Origin: Pseudomonadota bacterium
GTDB lineage: Bacteria > Pseudomonadota > Gammaproteobacteria > Burkholderiales > Burkholderiaceae_B
DNA: 64,000 nucleotides
Direction: 5' to 3'
Assembly (NCBI GenBank): GCA_023425645.1
Contig: JAFACG010000009.1
Coordinates: 248,001-312,000, forward strand
Below are positions 61,939 through 64,000 of the stretch, one piece after another (position 1 is the first letter of the stretch; each line of letters starts with the position of its first letter). The position numbers and the translations under genes are program-made. The notes below the pieces were generated by a model. It was not told where the DNA came from. It ran no database searches and saw only the letters and a list, made by a program, of their open reading frames with translations.

Positions 61939-63756
61939 CTATCGTGTCGGAGAAAGTGGGGAAGAAGAGCGCCAGGCCTGGGTGCGGCGCAGGGCGGCGT
62001 GGCTCAGCAGGTGGGCCAGCAGGCAGAACACGGCCGAGCTGAGCATGATCAGGGTGCACATGGCGACAGCAGCGCTGATGAAGCCGGCGTCGTCCATGTT
62101 CAATACGGCCACCGAGGCCAGCACGGTCTGGGGGCTGTACAGGAAGACCACGGCCGACACGGTGGTCATGGCCGAGACGAACAGGTAGCGCGCCACCGAC
62201 AGCAGGGCGGGCAGGCACAGCGGCATGGTTACGCCGGTCAGGGTGGCCAGGCGCGGCGCCTTGAGGGAGGCGGCCGCCGCTTCCAGTTCGGCGGGGATGG
62301 TTTTCAGGGCGGTCACGAAGGTCAGGTGCGCGCTGGTGTACAGGTGCACCACCGTGCACAGCACCAGCAGCGCCATGGAGCCGTACAGGCCGCCCAGCGG
62401 ATTGTCCGGATGGTTGAAGAAGAAGATGTAGCCCAGGCCCAGCACCAGGCCGGGGATGGCCATGGGCGTCAGGGCCAGCATGCGCAGCAGGCTGTACAGG
62501 CCTTGTTCGGCGCGGCCGCGCGCCGGCAGCTTTTCCAGGATCCAGGCGCCCAGGAAAATCAGGGCGGCGCCCAGCAGGGCGGTGCACAGGCTCATGAACA
62601 GGCTGTTGCGCCAGGCCAGCCAGCCGCCGCCGTCCATATTGTCGAAATCATAGGATTTCAAGGACAGGCTCAGGTTGTAGGGCCAGAACTTGATCAGGGA
62701 AGCCCAGACGGCCATGCCCACGATGGCCAGGATGGCCAGCGATACCAGCGTCAGCACGGCGCCGAAGAAGCGGTCGCGGCAGGCGTGCGGCTGGGGGATG
62801 TAGGCGCTCAGCTGTCCTTGCGCCTGGGCGCCGGCGCGGGCCCGCAGGTGGCGGTCCAGCAGAAAGGTCAGCACGGCGGGCACCAGCAGCAGCATGCCGA
62901 TGGCGGCGCCCTTGGAGAACTGCAATTGGCCGACCACGGCCTTGTAGGCCTCCATGGCCAGCACATTGTAGGAGCCGCCCACGACCTTGGGCACGCCGAA
63001 GTCGGTCACGGTCAGGGTGAAGACCAGGCAGGCGGCCGAGAATACCGCATAGCGGCTGGCCGGCAGGGTGACGGTCAGGAAGCGGCGCCAGGCGCCGGCG
63101 CCCATGGCGCGGGCGGCGTCGTACAGGCGCGCATCGGCCAGCGCCAGGCCGGTGCCCAGGATCATGAGCGCATGGGGAAAGCTATAGAAGGCCTCGCCCA
63201 GCACGATGCCCCAGAAGCCGTAGATGGTATGGCCGCCTACCCAGTCGCGCAGCAGCCCCTGGTTGCCGAACAGATAGATCAGCGACAGGCCCGGCATCAG
63301 GGACGGCGCCAGCAGCGGCAGCAGGCCCAGGGCGCGGAACAGGCCGGCGCCGCGAATGCAGCAGCGCTGCAGCGCGAAGGCGAAGGCGTAGGCGGCGGGA
63401 ACGACGATGGCCAGAGTGGTCAGGCCGACCAGGACGCTGCGGCCCACCATGGGCATGAAGCCGGGAGCGCCGACAATGCTCCAGAACTGCGTCAGGCCCG
63501 TCAGCTTGCCGTCGCCGTCCTGGACGGCGCGCAACAGGATGAACAGCATGGGCAGGGCCAGGAACAGCACCAGCAGAACGAGCAGGGCCAGCACCAGAGT
63601 GCGGCGCGCCGCATACCCCATCCAGGAAGGCAGGGCCTGGCGGGCCAGCTTGCGGGCCGCAACGGGACGCTCCTCGGATTGCATGCGGCTGCGCGCGGCC
63701 GCGGCCTGGCGCAGCGGTGCGGCGCGGCCGGAGGTGGTCAGTTCAGGCATGGGCAT
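61939..63756 (-). CDS. phnU: 2-aminoethylphosphonate ABC transporter permease (fused pair)
   Basis: Inner-membrane permease of 605 residues with two homologous halves, each with an EAA loop (ARAMGAGAWRRFLTVTLPAS; AAASLKAPRLATLTGVTMPL), as in the PhnU2/iron-type permeases. About twelve membrane segments are visible. It overlaps phnT by 14 bases and precedes phnX by 7, so the four genes form a tight operon. An ATG two codons later is an alternative start. Confidence 0.9.
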   Translation of the reverse strand: MPMPELTTSGRAAPLRQAAAARSRMQSEERPVAARKLARQALPSWMGYAARRTLVLALLVLLVLFLALPMLFILLRAVQDGDGKLTGLTQFWSIVGAPGFMPMVGRSVLVGLTTLAIVVPAAYAFAFALQRCCIRGAGLFRALGLLPLLAPSLMPGLSLIYLFGNQGLLRDWVGGHTIYGFWGIVLGEAFYSFPHALMILGTGLALADARLYDAARAMGAGAWRRFLTVTLPASRYAVFSAACLVFTLTVTDFGVPKVVGGSYNVLAMEAYKAVVGQLQFSKGAAIGMLLLVPAVLTFLLDRHLRARAGAQAQGQLSAYIPQPHACRDRFFGAVLTLVSLAILAIVGMAVWASLIKFWPYNLSLSLKSYDFDNMDGGGWLAWRNSLFMSLCTALLGAALIFLGAWILEKLPARGRAEQGLYSLLRMLALTPMAIPGLVLGLGYIFFFNHPDNPLGGLYGSMALLVLCTVVHLYTSAHLTFVTALKTIPAELEAAAASLKAPRLATLTGVTMPLCLPALLSVARYLFVSAMTTVSAVVFLYSPQTVLASVAVLNMDDAGFISAAVAMCTLIMLSSAVFCLLAHLLSHAALRRTQAWRSSSPLSPTR

Positions 63757-64000
63757 GCAGGGCCTCGCTGGGGAGCTGGACGCGGCAGCGGCGCGCGGCC
63801 AGGGGCGCGAGCAGACGGTCGCCTTGTTCAGGGTTGACGATGGCCTGCACGGTCAGCCCGTCCATGCCTTCGGGGCGCAGGATCAGCTTGTAGTGGCGGC
63901 CCAGGAATACGCCGTCCACGATGTCGGCCAGAAAGGTGTTGGCGGCTGCGGCCGGGCTGGCGCTATCGAGCACGCGGATGTTCTCGGGGCGGATGAACAG
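63743..64000 (-). CDS. phnT: 2-aminoethylphosphonate ABC transporter ATP-binding protein, C-terminal part
   Basis: Partial gene cut by the right edge; only about 85 C-terminal codons are present. The visible residues (LFIRPENIRVLDSA, FLADIVDGVFLGRHYKLIL, HALHAHA-like end) form a TOBE domain as in the CUT1-type ATPases. Walker motifs lie beyond the window. The identity follows from the fused permease and binding-protein genes downstream. Confidence 0.8.
   Translation of the reverse strand: MFIRPENIRVLDSASPAAAANTFLADIVDGVFLGRHYKLILRPEGMDGLTVQAIVNPEQGDRLLAPLAARRCRVQLPSEALHAHA

Noticed and set aside
61675..63837. Long plus-strand open frame of 720 codons opposite phnU and phnX
   Set aside because: Composition is Gly/Gln/His/Ala-rich with no motif or family, and both phnU and phnX on the other strand are unmistakable. 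It is a GC-driven shadow.

Overview
The window is 64 kb of GC-rich, densely coded DNA from a betaproteobacterium, most likely of the family Alcaligenaceae (Bordetella, Achromobacter, Alcaligenes, Kerstersia and relatives). The evidence is the block der-hisC-hfq-hflX-hflK-hflC-hisZ-purA, the rpsU-dnaG-rpoD operon with a Lys/Ala-rich RpoD N-terminus, and a Bordetella SphB1-like subtilisin autotransporter. The genus cannot be fixed from the sequence alone. I see no rRNA, tRNA, CRISPR array, intact insertion sequence or prophage.

Layout. (1) 1-13.4 kb is core housekeeping: the end of der, hisC, hfq, hflX, hflKC, hisZ, purA, a phosphoribosyltransferase, then rpsU-dnaG-rpoD. (2) 13.7-18.5 kb is a signalling island with two related sensor kinases, one OmpR-type response regulator and an isoprenylcysteine-methyltransferase-like membrane protein. 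(3) 18.5-26.5 kb holds purine catabolism on the minus strand (xdhA-xdhB-xdhC-guaD), with a divergent LysR gene coupled to a 5-oxoprolinase subunit A gene. (4) 26.5-36.5 kb is accessory metabolism and transport: DUF3008, an AraC regulator with BenE, two MFS exporters, a TSUP permease, deaminated glutathione amidase, AlkB, pirin, a GST and a small secreted protein. It also holds an AT-rich spacer with a strong small-RNA candidate.

(5) 36.9-51.0 kb is the most distinctive part. A Phd-antitoxin/transposase-N-terminus fusion is followed by a cell-envelope cluster: TpsB transporter, a DUF2341-LamG-ExbB fusion, ExbD, TonB-like protein, porin, periplasmic coiled-coil protein, YbjN protein, SurA/PpiC-like lipoprotein and a small TonB-C-terminus-like protein. 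Then come a roughly 234-nt region predicted to fold into one long RNA hairpin, a DUF3820 gene, and the SphB1-like protease. The order recalls the Pseudomonas aeruginosa pdt/exbB2D2 (PUMA3-regulated) region, but no large TpsA exoprotein gene lies here. (6) 51.2-58.8 kb carries an Abi-family HEPN protein, a LysR gene, a beta-propeller protein of unknown function, a gltIJKL-type acidic amino-acid ABC transporter, a dienelactone hydrolase and a small membrane protein. (7) 58.8-64 kb, on the minus strand, is a 2-aminoethylphosphonate uptake and degradation operon (phnT-U-X-S plus a flavin oxidoreductase); the window ends inside phnT.

Across the window, four intergenic copies of a palindromic repeat (near 8.5, 30.2, 36.8 and 44.9 kb) form a dispersed family. 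Three of the four start 57-67 bases after the stop codon of an upstream plus-strand gene. AT-rich islands occur only beside the surface and accessory genes. Together the candidate RNA, the repeats and the TonB-linked TpsB cluster are the parts most worth a second look.
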